Part shown: one piece after another, positions 1 to 8,301 of the stretch
Position numbering within the stretch: position 1 is the first letter of the stretch
Layout of the letters: each line of letters starts with the position of its first letter
DNA from: Oxalobacteraceae bacterium
Lineage (GTDB): Bacteria; Pseudomonadota; Gammaproteobacteria; Burkholderiales; Burkholderiaceae_D
Assembly (NCBI GenBank): GCA_021298555.1
Contig: JAJTGE010000003.1
Coordinates: 1 to 55,273 of the forward strand
Length of the DNA stretch: 55,273 bases
Direction of reading: 5' to 3'
Program-made: the position numbers and the translations under genes
Notes under the pieces: model-generated
Told to the model about the DNA's origin: nothing
The model's input: the letters and a program-made list of their open reading frames with translations, nothing else
Database searches by the model: none

Positions 1-543
1 CGCCCCATACCTATCGATGTACGCATCATTAGCGCAACGCATTGTCAACTTGAAGAACGTATCGCAACTAATCAATTTCGTGCTGATCTTTTTTATCGTC
101 TCGGAGTTTTGCGTGTACACCTACCCTCACTGCGCGAACGAAAGGACGACATCATTCCGCTAGCTGAATGGTGGCTAAAAAATGCTCTGGCTGATTTAGG
201 CGCACGTGCGAGTGTCAATCTGCATGCAGAATTACAAACCTGTGCAAGTTTGCTCTATGCATGGCATTGGCCGGGTAATGTGCGCGAATTACGTAATCTT
301 ATGCAGCGCGTCGCTTTGTTTTTATCAGTCGAGCCACTGCAGGCATTGACACCTTCATTATTGATTCGTCTGGCGCCTGAGCTTGCAGCTGAAAATTCGC
401 TAGCCATCCGCGCCGAAACTCACAGAACAGATAACGATATAAAAACCATACTCCACCGCTTTGGCGGCAACCGAGAGCAAGCCGCGGCCTACCTGGGCAT
501 CAGCCGGACCACCCTGTGGAGACGTATTAAATCAGGCCAATAA
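1..543 (+). CDS. prpR: PrpR-like sigma-54-dependent activator, 3' part (5' end outside window)
   Basis: The reading frame is open from the first base, so only the C-terminal ~180 residues are present. They hold the end of the AAA+ sigma-54 activation domain: sensor-I-like VRIISATHCQL, the arginine-finger stretch FRADLFYRLG and LPSLRER. Next comes WHWPGNVRELRNLMQRVALF, then a Fis-type helix-turn-helix ending in YLGISRTTLWRRIKSGQ. The ISATHC, NVRELRN and GISRTTLWRR wording follows the E. coli PrpR C-terminus closely as I remember it; PrpR activates the 2-methylcitrate (propionate) operon. The N-terminal sensing domain and target operon lie upstream, outside the window. Family assignment as an enhancer-binding protein is secure; PrpR itself is likely but rests on the C-terminal third. 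Confidence 0.85.
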   Translation, partial: RPIPIDVRIISATHCQLEERIATNQFRADLFYRLGVLRVHLPSLRERKDDIIPLAEWWLKNALADLGARASVNLHAELQTCASLLYAWHWPGNVRELRNLMQRVALFLSVEPLQALTPSLLIRLAPELAAENSLAIRAETHRTDNDIKTILHRFGGNREQAAAYLGISRTTLWRRIKSGQ

Positions 544-670
544 TTGTGCCTAACGCGAACCGACGTCACTGCGGATTATGGTAAAAATTTAACCACCTTA
601 TCTAAAGATTTCAACGTTAAAGCCGAAACATTAGATGTTGAATGCTACTTGTATTGGGTGGAGCTCGGTC

Positions 671-868
671 ATGAACCAAAAATATGTAGAAGAGGGATAC
701 GTACTGCCCGCCGCTGGAAAACAGCCAGGTCAACACGACTGGAAACCAGGATCTGATGTGCAGTCGCTGTGGCGTCGCTTCGGCTGGACACCACCCAGTG
801 AGAGCTCACAATCTAGCAAGAAGTCCACTAACGACAAACACCCACCCGTGCACCTGCTGCGCGGCTGA
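671..868 (+). CDS. Small hypothetical protein with a DVQSLWRRFGWTPPSE motif
   Basis: A 65-residue ORF. The ATG at 671 is preferred over an upstream in-frame ATG at 635 because GGAG lies about eight bases before it. There is no signal peptide or membrane segment. The middle carries SDVQSLWRRFGWTPPSE and the C-terminus is polar and basic. I recall similar short proteins with a DVQxxWRRxGWxPPSE signature in Burkholderiales, function unknown. It sits 128 bases after prpR on the same strand and converges with ntrC. Existence is supported by the start signal and the conserved-looking motif; no function can be given. Confidence 0.6.
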   Translation: MNQKYVEEGYVLPAAGKQPGQHDWKPGSDVQSLWRRFGWTPPSESSQSSKKSTNDKHPPVHLLRG

Positions 869-887
869 GCGTGCCTAAACTGGCTGC

Positions 888-2399
888 TTAGTCGTCTTTG
901 CCGCCTTCGATACCCAGCTCTTGTATTTTGCGCGTGATGGTGTTGCGACCTATACCTAAACGTATAGCAGCATCATTCTTGCGCCCGTGCGTGTGTTTAA
1001 GCGCCGTTTTTATCAAGGCAGATTCAAACTGCTTTCCCAGAGCATCCATCACTTCTGGCTTACCAGCAGAGAGCATTTGAGCAGCCTCTGCTTCTAGCAT
1101 CAGTATCCAGTTAGTCCGCTCGCTAGTACCACCTACTAATCTGGACAATGGATTTTCATCGCTTGATTCAGAGACATGAGCATATGAACCATTTATCTCA
1201 GGTTCCCCTTGCGACTCCGTACCCGATGATGCAGATGGAACAAACACTCCGGCGGTCATCTCAGGAGGTAAATCTTTGATTTCAACTGTCTGACCTGGCG
1301 CCATGACGGTAATCCAGTTACACAGATTTTCCAGCTGTCGCACATTACCAGGCAAATCTAAGGTGGAAAGAAAATGCATCGCCTGATCTGATAATCGCTT
1401 AGAGTCAACCCCTAGCTGATGCGCACTTTGATTTAAAAAGTAGCGCGCCAATAATGGAATGTCTTCGCGACGCTCACGCAAAGATGGCAACCGCAAGCGA
1501 ATCACATTGAGTCGGTGATATAAATCCTCGCGAAACAATCCGTCTCGAACACGTTGCTCTAAATTTTGATGAGTCGCCGCTATGACTCGTACATTCGCTT
1601 TGAGTGATTGGTGCCCACCTACACGATAAAAATGACCATCTGACAGCACACGCAATAACCGCGTCTGTAGATCAAAAGGCATATCGCCTATTTCATCCAA
1701 AAACAGTGTGCCGCCTTCGGCTTGTTCAAATCGACCTCGCCGGGTTGCCTGAGCTCCGGTAAATGCACCGCGTTCATGACCAAATAATTCGGACTCGAGC
1801 AAATCCTTGGGTATGGCTGCCGTGTTGAGCGCAATAAAAGGTTGAGAGGCTCGCGGGCTGTGTTTATGTAGTGCGCGTGCTACCAGTTCTTTGCCAGTGC
1901 CGGACTCGCCTGTAATCAGCACGGTGACATTCGATTGCGACAGCCTGCCTATAGCGCGAAAAACATCCTGCATGGCTGCGGCCTGACCCAAAATTTCGGG
2001 ATTCTCAGCTTCGGTTTGTTCGCCGGCTGATTCGCGCAGACTTTCTTCTAATGCTCGTCGTATGAGTTCTACCGCTTTGTCGAGATCAAATGGCTTAGCG
2101 AGATACTCAAAGGCACCTCCCTGAAATGCGGCAACGGCAGAATCCAGATCAGAAAACGCCGTCATCACGATTACTGGCAAGCCAGGAAAACGCTCTTTGA
2201 CTATCTGCAGCAGCTCCAGGCCAGATTCTCCTGGCATGCGTATATCGGAAACCAAGACTTGCGGCGTTCCTGAATCAAGGGCAGCGACAACATCTCGTAC
2301 ATTGGAAAAACTGCGGGTGGAGAGATTTTCTCGCGCCAATGCCTTTTCAAGCACCCAGCGTATCGATTCATCGTCATCAACTATCCAGATTGGTTTCAT
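888..2399 (-). CDS. glnG: Nitrogen regulation response regulator NtrC (NR-I)
   Basis: About 503 residues in the standard NtrC order. The receiver domain occupies roughly residues 3-120, with acidic residues D8-D10 and phosphoacceptor D52 in SDIRMP. The AAA+ sigma-54 domain (about 155-395) has Walker A GESGTGKE, the sigma-54-contacting GAFTGA loop and Walker [11 protein letters not shown]. The C-terminal Fis-type helix-turn-helix contains [16 protein letters not shown]. The start at 2399 ([12 protein letters not shown]) is the canonical family start; the frame remains open to 2477, but the extra 26 residues precede the receiver fold. NtrC activates sigma-54 promoters of nitrogen genes when phosphorylated by NtrB. 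It lies downstream of ntrB on the same strand, and its likely target, the glnA promoter, is at 5746. All catalytic motifs look intact, unlike those of its partner kinase. Confidence 0.95.
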   Translation of the reverse strand: MKPIWIVDDDESIRWVLEKALARENLSTRSFSNVRDVVAALDSGTPQVLVSDIRMPGESGLELLQIVKERFPGLPVIVMTAFSDLDSAVAAFQGGAFEYLAKPFDLDKAVELIRRALEESLRESAGEQTEAENPEILGQAAAMQDVFRAIGRLSQSNVTVLITGESGTGKELVARALHKHSPRASQPFIALNTAAIPKDLLESELFGHERGAFTGAQATRRGRFEQAEGGTLFLDEIGDMPFDLQTRLLRVLSDGHFYRVGGHQSLKANVRVIAATHQNLEQRVRDGLFREDLYHRLNVIRLRLPSLRERREDIPLLARYFLNQSAHQLGVDSKRLSDQAMHFLSTLDLPGNVRQLENLCNWITVMAPGQTVEIKDLPPEMTAGVFVPSASSGTESQGEPEINGSYAHVSESSDENPLSRLVGGTSERTNWILMLEAEAAQMLSAGKPEVMDALGKQFESALIKTALKHTHGRKNDAAIRLGIGRNTITRKIQELGIEGGKDD

Positions 2400-2503
2400 G
2401 TGCGTCGCCATGCGTCCAGCATAATCCATCGCCAGCACCATTACAGTGCGCTTACCGCCCTTGTTTGTCTCACCCACACCAGGTGCTCAATAAACGCACA
2501 GAA

Positions 2504-2599
2504 TCAGGGCAGACCCACAAGAATACGAAAATCCGTGCAACCGGGTCGGCTGTCACATTCAATGACACCGTTATGCTGCTGAACGAAGGTCTGGGCCAA
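2504..2599 (-). pseudogene. Out-of-frame 3' remnant of ntrB
   Basis: On the minus strand this stretch reads LAQTFVQQHNGVIECDSRPG and then CTDFRILVGLP before TGA at 2506-2504. This is the usual NtrB end (compare the E. coli tail QHSGKIEFTSWPGHTEF). It is offset by one frame from the upstream ntrB ORF. The junction is at about 2600/2601, where ATTTTC of the DRIF codons meets GTTGGCCCAG. Compared with the family, about 15 codons plus two bases (about 47 bp) covering the G2 box are missing. The deletion size is inferred from family length, not measured. Confidence 0.8.
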
Positions 2600-3536
2600 C
2601 GAAAATTCTATCCTTCAGCTCAGCCGGTATACCCGGGCCGTTGTCTATGATATGCAAGTCCAGTGCCAGCCTGTAGCGATGTTTGGCGATGGTAATTGAG
2701 CGCGCAATCCGACTACGAAATGTTAATTCGGCATCGCCCTGCCTGACCCTGCTCGCCAAGGCTTGCGCTGCATTGTGGGCAATATTAAGAACAGCTTGAA
2801 TCAGTTGCTCTTTATCACCGCGAAACTCTGGCAACGATAAATCGTAGTCACGCCAGATGGTGAGACCTTGGGGAAATTCCGCCATGATCAAGCTGCGAAC
2901 CCGCTCGAACACTTCATGGATATTCACATCACCCACTATCTGAGGTCGTCGATGCGGCGCCAGCAAGCGATCCACCAGCGTTTGTAATCTATCAGACTCT
3001 TTGATGATTACTTGGGTGTACTCGCGTAAGTCTCGCAGGTCGTGACTGGGCAGCTCCAACTCGAGTAGCTGCGCTGCGCCACGTATGCCCCCTAGTGGAT
3101 TCTTGATTTCATGCGCAAGATTTCGGATGAGCTCTTTGTTTGCCTGAGTCTGATCAAGCAAGCGCTCTTCCCTATCCATCTTCATCTGTTGAACGTTTTC
3201 GCGTAGCTCTATCAAGACTGGATTATCTGCATCGTCCAACACAGTAATGATGAGATTTACCTGTAAGGGTGGCCTGCCCAGACGTTCCAGCAGCAAGTCT
3301 TCACGCTTCTCGTCAAACTGATGCTGCAGTGCCTGATCGAAAATTAACCCCAGCTTCTCGCCGTTCAGAAACAAGTCGGACAGCCGCTGAAGGTTGAGTA
3401 CCTTGAATGAATTCTCCAGCAAGCTCTCCGATGCTGCATTGGCATAGGTTATACGCCCTTGAGTATCCAACAACAGTACCGCGGAGGCTAATAAATCCAG
3501 TCCGCCTAGTGAGTTCGTCAGCATATACACAGTCAT
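2571..3536 (-). CDS. glnL: Nitrogen sensor kinase NtrB, truncated by an internal deletion and frameshift
   Basis: The 321-residue product has an N-terminal PAS-like region (LDLLASAVLLLDTQGRITYA), an H box with the phosphorylatable histidine in NLAHEIKNPLGGIRGAAQLL (about residue 140), an N box (NIAHNAAQAL) and a G1 box (DNGPGIP). After DRIF (F312) the family normally continues with YPLVSGREGG and GSGLGL, the ATP-lid G2 motif. Here those residues are absent and the frame runs into an unrelated tail ending at 2571. The lost C-terminus is recognisable in another frame just downstream (2504-2599). By family knowledge NtrB phosphorylates and dephosphorylates NtrC under PII control. Without G2, kinase activity is doubtful, though H-box-dependent phosphatase activity might survive. 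An assembly or sequencing error is the main alternative. Confidence 0.85.
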   Translation of the reverse strand: MTVYMLTNSLGGLDLLASAVLLLDTQGRITYANAASESLLENSFKVLNLQRLSDLFLNGEKLGLIFDQALQHQFDEKREDLLLERLGRPPLQVNLIITVLDDADNPVLIELRENVQQMKMDREERLLDQTQANKELIRNLAHEIKNPLGGIRGAAQLLELELPSHDLRDLREYTQVIIKESDRLQTLVDRLLAPHRRPQIVGDVNIHEVFERVRSLIMAEFPQGLTIWRDYDLSLPEFRGDKEQLIQAVLNIAHNAAQALASRVRQGDAELTFRSRIARSITIAKHRYRLALDLHIIDNGPGIPAELKDRIFVGPDLRSAA

Positions 3537-3547
3537 CCAAAAGACGA

Positions 3548-3564
3548 GGGCCGCAGCGCGGCCC
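3548..3564 (-). terminator. Perfect 7-bp hairpin before ntrB, possible weak terminator or attenuator
   Basis: GGGCCGC-AGC-GCGGCCC forms a perfect GC-rich stem. On the minus strand it is followed by CTCGTCTTTT and almost at once by the ntrB start codon. It lies between the DUF4124 gene and ntrB, so it could reduce read-through from glnA or the DUF4124 gene into ntrBC. The U-tract is short, so termination strength is uncertain. Confidence 0.4.
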
Positions 3565-3589
3565 CAGGTACGGCAAAAGTGCGTAGCAC

Positions 3590-4066
3590 CTATTTTAATT
3601 GACTGATCTCACGCCGTAGTGCCTCAATATTTTTCTCTGTTCTCTGAATTTCTTCTTTCATCATGGCCACACGATCTTGGTATTTCGCATAGTTGCGCTC
3701 GCTACCCAATCGCTCAGGCTCGCCATTTTGGAATTCTTTCTTCAATTCGGCCAGTTTACCTTCTTCTGTGCGCACTTCATCGAGCAAGATCTGCATTCTG
3801 TCCTGGTCACGACGTTTTTGTACTTGCGATTCAATTTTTGGGAAGGGTGTGCCCGCCGCATCGCTTTTAGTTTGAGACGGACTTGTGGAAGACGAAGGAA
3901 TGGTCGAGATCGACTCTAATTCGAGCTTGCGGCACCCTCGTGTATCACCTGTATTACGGTACTCTCGTGTGCCATTGGGATGGCTGCACAAATACACACC
4001 CTGAGCATGAGCCTGTATGGAAAATGCGCACAACAAAACGAAGGTATTGCAAACAGAGCTTTTCAT
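3590..4066 (-). CDS. DUF4124-like secreted protein with coiled-coil C-terminus
   Basis: About 158 residues. It begins with a signal peptide (MKSSVCNTFVLLCAFSIQAH, cleavage probably after AHA), followed by the DUF4124-like pattern GVYLCSHPNGTREYRNTGD with paired cysteines. A Ser/Thr/Pro linker precedes a Lys/Glu-rich coiled coil (about 80-158). The start at 4066 gives the cleanest signal peptide; an in-frame ATG four codons upstream (4078) is possible. The gene lies between glnA and ntrB on the same strand, an arrangement I recall from Burkholderiales. The function is unknown; an envelope location is the only safe inference. Confidence 0.8.
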   Translation of the reverse strand: MKSSVCNTFVLLCAFSIQAHAQGVYLCSHPNGTREYRNTGDTRGCRKLELESISTIPSSSTSPSQTKSDAAGTPFPKIESQVQKRRDQDRMQILLDEVRTEEGKLAELKKEFQNGEPERLGSERNYAKYQDRVAMMKEEIQRTEKNIEALRREISQLK

Positions 4067-4158
4067 AGGCAGCACCATGAGGCAGTCATTGAAACAACAT
4101 GATGTTTTTATAGCAGAAAGTCGCTTTAGTTATTTGTCAAATAAACAACAAAATGATT

Positions 4159-4186
4159 AAAAAAAAGGGGCGGTTGCACCGCCCCT
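4159..4186 (-). terminator. Intrinsic terminator after glnA
   Basis: On the minus strand AGGGGCGGT-GCA-ACCGCCCCT is a nine-base perfect stem followed by a run of T's. It is 25 bases past the glnA stop, separating glnA from the DUF4124 gene and ntrBC. Confidence 0.9.
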
Positions 4187-4211
4187 CAGATTTCGGCATA
4201 CCTAGCCCGAT

Positions 4212-5627
4212 TTACAGCGAATAGTACATGTCGAACTCAATCGGATGGGTCGTCATGCGGAAACGCGTGACTTCCTGCATCTTCAGTTCGATGTATGCAT
4301 CCAACATGGTGTCGCTAAACACACCGCCACGAGTCAAGAACTCGCGATCTTTGTCCAGATATTCCAGCGCCTGATCCAGCGAAGAACAAACGGTTGGGAT
4401 CTTTGCGTCTTCTTCTGGCGGCAGATGGTACAGATCTTTCGATGCAGCCTCACCTGGATGGATCTTGTTTTGTACGCCGTCTAAACCAGCCATTAACAGC
4501 GCAGAGAAGCACAGGTAAGGATTGGCTGATGGATCCGGGAAGCGCGTTTCAATGCGGCGACCCTTAGGATTCGGTACATGAGGAATACGAATCGAGGCTG
4601 AACGATTACGTGAGGAGTAAGCCAGTTTAACTGGTGCCTCAAAACCTGGAACCAAACGCTTATAAGAATTGGTACCAGGGTTAGTAATTGCATTCAAAGC
4701 ACGCGCATGCTTGATGATGCCGCCGATGTAGTACAGAGCGAAATCCGACAAGCCGGCATAGCCATCACCAGCAAACAAATTCTTGCCATCTTTCCAGACA
4801 GATTGGTGGACGTGCATACCTGATCCATTGTCACCAACAACAGGCTTGGGCATGAAGGTCGCTGTTTTACCGTAGGTATGTGCGACGTTAAACACGACGT
4901 ATTTCAATACCTGAGTCCAGTCAGCGCGCTGCACCAGAGTAGAGAATCGAGTGCCGATTTCGTTTTGACCAGCGCCAGCAACTTCGTGGTGATGCACTTC
5001 AACCGGGATGCCTAACGACTCCAGAATCAAACACATCTCTGAACGCATGTCTTGGAAGCTATCGACCGGAGGCACTGGGAAGTAACCGCCTTTGACGGTA
5101 GGACGATGGCCGCTGTTACCGCCTTCGATTTTCGAGCCTGTGCTCCATGAAGCTTCTTCTGAATCAATCTTCACGAAGCAGCCAGACATATCTATGCCCC
5201 AGCGTACGCTGTCAAAAATAAAGAACTCAGGCTCGGGACCAAAGTAGGCCGTGTCACCCATACCGGAAGATTTTAGATACGCCTCAGCACGCTTGGCGAT
5301 AGAACGTGGATCACGATCGTACCCTTTGCCGTCGCCCGGTTCGATCACGTCGCACTGCATAAACAATGTAGTCTCTTCCATGAACGGATCGAGCGATGCG
5401 GTGTTGGCATCGGGCATGAGCAACATATCGGATGCCTCAATACCCTTCCAGCCAGCAATGGACGAACCATCAAATGCATGACCGGACTCAAATTTGTCCA
5501 TGTCAAAATGTGAAACTGGCACGGTGACGTGCTGCTCTTTACCTTTGGTGTCCGCAAAACGAAAATCAACAAACTTGACCTCGTTCTCTTTCACCATCTT
5601 CAATACATCTGCAGCCGTCTTTGACAT
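4212..5627 (-). CDS. glnA: Glutamine synthetase type I
   Basis: The 471-residue protein matches bacterial GSI length. It forms glutamine from glutamate, ammonia and ATP in a dodecamer. Visible motifs are FDGSSIAGW (N-terminal beta-grasp), [11 protein letters not shown] with metal-binding glutamates, [36 protein letters not shown], and [20 protein letters not shown]. The adenylylation loop DLYHLPPEE keeps the tyrosine modified by GlnE, marking the GSI-beta subtype. Transcription probably starts from the sigma-54 element at 5746-5761 under NtrC control, and a strong terminator follows. Start at 5627 has GGAG upstream (AGGAGATTCGC). Confidence 0.98.
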   Translation of the reverse strand: MSKTAADVLKMVKENEVKFVDFRFADTKGKEQHVTVPVSHFDMDKFESGHAFDGSSIAGWKGIEASDMLLMPDANTASLDPFMEETTLFMQCDVIEPGDGKGYDRDPRSIAKRAEAYLKSSGMGDTAYFGPEPEFFIFDSVRWGIDMSGCFVKIDSEEASWSTGSKIEGGNSGHRPTVKGGYFPVPPVDSFQDMRSEMCLILESLGIPVEVHHHEVAGAGQNEIGTRFSTLVQRADWTQVLKYVVFNVAHTYGKTATFMPKPVVGDNGSGMHVHQSVWKDGKNLFAGDGYAGLSDFALYYIGGIIKHARALNAITNPGTNSYKRLVPGFEAPVKLAYSSRNRSASIRIPHVPNPKGRRIETRFPDPSANPYLCFSALLMAGLDGVQNKIHPGEAASKDLYHLPPEEDAKIPTVCSSLDQALEYLDKDREFLTRGGVFSDTMLDAYIELKMQEVTRFRMTTHPIEFDMYYSL

Positions 5628-5745
5628 GCGAATCTCCTAAAAATGTTTCTTGTAACTTGGGTAATAAAAGCGTGGGCCGATCAGTTGCCAACTTGATAGC
5701 AAGCTAGAGATGTAGAAATACGACCGGATCTCGAGGCGGGATGAT

Positions 5746-5761
5746 AGCAGGTTCCATGCCA
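5746..5761 (-). promoter_or_regulatory. Sigma-54 promoter of glnA
   Basis: The minus strand reads TGGCATGGAACCTGCT, against the consensus TGGCACGRNNNTTGCW. Fourteen of sixteen positions agree and the invariant GG and GC have the correct spacing. It lies about 120 bases before the glnA start codon, predicting a transcription start near 5735 and a leader of about 105 bases. Confidence 0.8.
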
Positions 5762-5890
5762 TTAACAATGGCTACAGGCACAATCCTGAGCCTATGGAAA
5801 AGGTTGGAATTTCCCCTATAAAACCAATGGCTTTTGACCATTTACAAATTTACCGAAGATAAAAGTTAGCATCCGTCACGCCAAACAAAA

Positions 5891-5905
5891 GCACTATTAA
5901 AGTGC
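5891..5905. promoter_or_regulatory. NtrC-binding-site-like inverted repeat, promoter-proximal
   Basis: GCACTATTAAAGTGC matches the NtrC operator pattern GCAC-N7-GTGC. It is upstream of the glnA sigma-54 promoter and 29 bp centre-to-centre (about three helical turns) from a second copy, as expected for cooperative NtrC enhancers. Confidence 0.65.
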
Positions 5906-5919
5906 GCTTTTGGAATTAA

Positions 5920-5934
5920 GCACTATTATGGTGC
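5920..5934. promoter_or_regulatory. NtrC-binding-site-like inverted repeat, promoter-distal
   Basis: GCACTATTATGGTGC is very close to the E. coli glnA NtrC sites (GCAC-N7-GGTGC type). With the site at 5891 it forms an enhancer about 160-190 bp upstream of the predicted glnA transcription start. The rest of the 5628-6033 gap is AT-rich with no convincing ORF. Confidence 0.7.
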
Positions 5935-6033
5935 ATTGCCAAGGTGCAGTAGCCACCCAGGTGCGTCAAACTTAAGCTTATTTCTGGGGTATGAAGCCCA
6001 CCCTCGTATGGTGTGCTCGCGCAGTTGCCCATC

Positions 6034-7383
6034 TCACGCGGAGCTATGAACCTCTGCACTCTGCTGCAACCAAAGAATTCGCTTGCGCACGAAATTAATA
6101 TGGCTACGAAGATCGTATAACTCTTCTGCAAATGACAATGGAATAGTGAGTTGATTTACCCGCTGCTCGATTTCACTGAGTCGTTTTAGTTGGTAATCAC
6201 AAATAGCACGCTTGCCTGCCCCACTTGCCTCCTCCACCGCCTGCTCGACACTGCGCAATTGACCATACCATCGATAAATACGGGAGCGTACCTTCCACAC
6301 ATACAAAGGCGGTACTACTCTGGATAAGGGCAAAAGAAGTGCGCCTAGTGCCACCATTACTAGCCACATACGATCAAAGAAATTCGCCAACCAAAATGGC
6401 AAATAACGGTTCAATAGCGGAGGGCCTTGTTTGAAGAATTTCTCAGCAGAGGCGGCTACCGGAATCTCGGTGTAGTGTGCATTGGGAAAATCACCGCGTC
6501 GCTGAAACCAACCCGGCCCACCATGAATTTCAGCCGCCGCTTGAACGAACAAGTCTATAAGCGCGGGATGCAAATCCTCGCGCGCAACCAAGGTAGCCGT
6601 CGGCGCTATAAGTTGCAGATCACGAGGGGGCTGATTGTGGCCTAAATTAATAATTCCCTTTGGAAGACTCACAGCAGACAGAAAAGGGAAGCGGCGGGAG
6701 TAGGCTTCTGATTGTGAGAAATTGAATAATCGTATGCCGGGTGTTTGCAATAGCATTTGTATCAACAGCCCCTCTGCCGCTGAACTAAATACCATGCCAT
6801 CAATTTTGCCTGCTAATAACGCAACGGTTGCAGGAGTATTTTCCATGTCAGTCAATGACAGCCGCTTGGGATCTATCCCGTTGGCAGTCAATAATTTTCC
6901 GAATAGCTGAGGAACTCCCGTACCCTGTGGGCCAACATTAATTTTCAATGAGCGAAATTGCTGCAGATGACCAAGTCGGGTATCCGATCGGTAGAACAGC
7001 CATACTGGCTCGACAAACAAACTACCCAATGAAACTAAGCCAATTTTTTCCGCCTGAACCAAATCGGTAGAACCACTTTGAACAAAGGCGATATCAATGC
7101 CCGAATCTGGATCTTTCAATCGGTCGAGATTTTCTAAGGAACCCTCAGATCGAATAACTTTGACCTCTATTCCCTCTTTTGCTAACACCGTAGCGTAGCG
7201 CTTTGCCAGATTTTCATAAGCGCTATTTTCCTGGCCAGCCGAAATGGTCACTCGCTTTGGCGGTGATGGATCAATAATTCGATAGGCAATCACACCTGCC
7301 ATGATTACCAGCAACAGAGGCGGACCAAATGTAATACTCAGGTCGCGCAAAGAGAGTGTGGTGAATCGAAAAAATTTTGGCAT
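6034..7383 (-). CDS. TAXI-family TRAP-type solute-binding protein, membrane-anchored
   Basis: About 449 residues from the ATG at 7383; a longer in-frame start at 7416 would add 11 residues before the first membrane segment. An N-terminal transmembrane anchor (about 15-40) is followed by a periplasmic binding domain with RVTISAGQENSAYENLAKRY, SLKINVGPQGTGVPQLFGKL and an AALLAGKIDGM-type segment, typical of TAXI (NMT1-like) proteins. A second membrane segment (WLVMVALGALLLPLSRVV, about 335-355) leads to a charged helical cytoplasmic tail. This two-anchor form is recurrent in Burkholderiales and often stands alone without permease genes, as here. Substrate unknown. Confidence 0.8.
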   Translation of the reverse strand: MPKFFRFTTLSLRDLSITFGPPLLLVIMAGVIAYRIIDPSPPKRVTISAGQENSAYENLAKRYATVLAKEGIEVKVIRSEGSLENLDRLKDPDSGIDIAFVQSGSTDLVQAEKIGLVSLGSLFVEPVWLFYRSDTRLGHLQQFRSLKINVGPQGTGVPQLFGKLLTANGIDPKRLSLTDMENTPATVALLAGKIDGMVFSSAAEGLLIQMLLQTPGIRLFNFSQSEAYSRRFPFLSAVSLPKGIINLGHNQPPRDLQLIAPTATLVAREDLHPALIDLFVQAAAEIHGGPGWFQRRGDFPNAHYTEIPVAASAEKFFKQGPPLLNRYLPFWLANFFDRMWLVMVALGALLLPLSRVVPPLYVWKVRSRIYRWYGQLRSVEQAVEEASGAGKRAICDYQLKRLSEIEQRVNQLTIPLSFAEELYDLRSHINFVRKRILWLQQSAEVHSSA

Positions 7384-7529
7384 GATTCTAAAAAAAAGTA
7401 AGCTTTTTAGAACCATGCCAAATTATGAAAAGATATGCAAGCCTTACTATTAACTGCGTCGTATTTTTTTAAGAAATCAATTTATATAAACCCAAGGATG
7501 AAGCAAAGGATTTATCCAAGCCTACGTGG

Positions 7530-8063
7530 TTAGTCGTCATCAAGAAAAAATGATAACTGCGCAGCAGAATGACGATTATGTTGCGACAGAAAGCTGGTCG
7601 CCAATCCAAACCAAGCCTCATTAGGCATTACCCGCTCTGCTATCTTGACTAATTCTTCTTCTCGATTGAAGCGCTGATAAAAATTCAAACAACACTGTTC
7701 TAGTGAACTACACAATTCTTCTATCATTGCAGTCCCGTTTGTTAAAACAAGCTGCAACCTCTGCTGTAATGATTTAACCAAAGCGATACTGGCTTTATTT
7801 AATTTTTCTAATTCATCAAGCAAGCCATCTGCCTCATGAGTACATTTTCGTAATACAGGAATTAAAAATACCGCTATACGGCGTTGTTGACAATAATTTT
7901 CAAACTGCGAAATTCTTTTAACTAATTGCTCAGTATCTATACCCCCGGCGGATCGAATATGTCGAATACTGTTACGTATGTAGTGCTGAAGCGAAGAAAA
8001 CGTCCAGCGCACTTTTTTTTGCTCAAGTTCTAATGCGACTATTGAATAAGTGGCTGTAAGCAT
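7530..8063 (-). CDS. Uncharacterised all-helical protein, possibly hemerythrin-like
   Basis: A 177-residue protein starting MLTATYSIVALELEQ and preceded by an excellent ribosome site (GGAGGT nine bases from the ATG). It looks wholly alpha-helical: SLQHYIRNSIRHIR, RRIAVFLIPVLRKCTHEADGLL, then LCSSLEQCCLNFYQRF and NREEELVKIAERVM. It resembles hemerythrin-like proteins I recall from Burkholderiales, but the classical HxxxE/HxxxH iron ligands are not clear. Three of its four cysteines cluster at CSSLEQCC. No signal peptide. It is monocistronic, between the TAXI protein and prfC. The coding call is firm; the family is tentative. Confidence 0.7.
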   Translation of the reverse strand: MLTATYSIVALELEQKKVRWTFSSLQHYIRNSIRHIRSAGGIDTEQLVKRISQFENYCQQRRIAVFLIPVLRKCTHEADGLLDELEKLNKASIALVKSLQQRLQLVLTNGTAMIEELCSSLEQCCLNFYQRFNREEELVKIAERVMPNEAWFGLATSFLSQHNRHSAAQLSFFLDDD

Positions 8064-8301
8064 GTGTTACCTCCGAAAAACTAACAAAATCCCCTGCGCG
8101 ACCGAAGTCCACATGAAAACTGGTTTGATCTAGGAATTGCGGCTAGGCCGCTCAGGCACATGTAGTGTAAATACCAAGCTAGCTGACCCGATTGACTTCC
8201 CGCAAAAACGGAACTCGTTTCCAGGCAATCGCTGCTTAATGGTGTGCTATTGCGGCCGGTGCATGCAGCGACTGGGATCGAGCGGCCATGATTCGGTAGG
8301 G

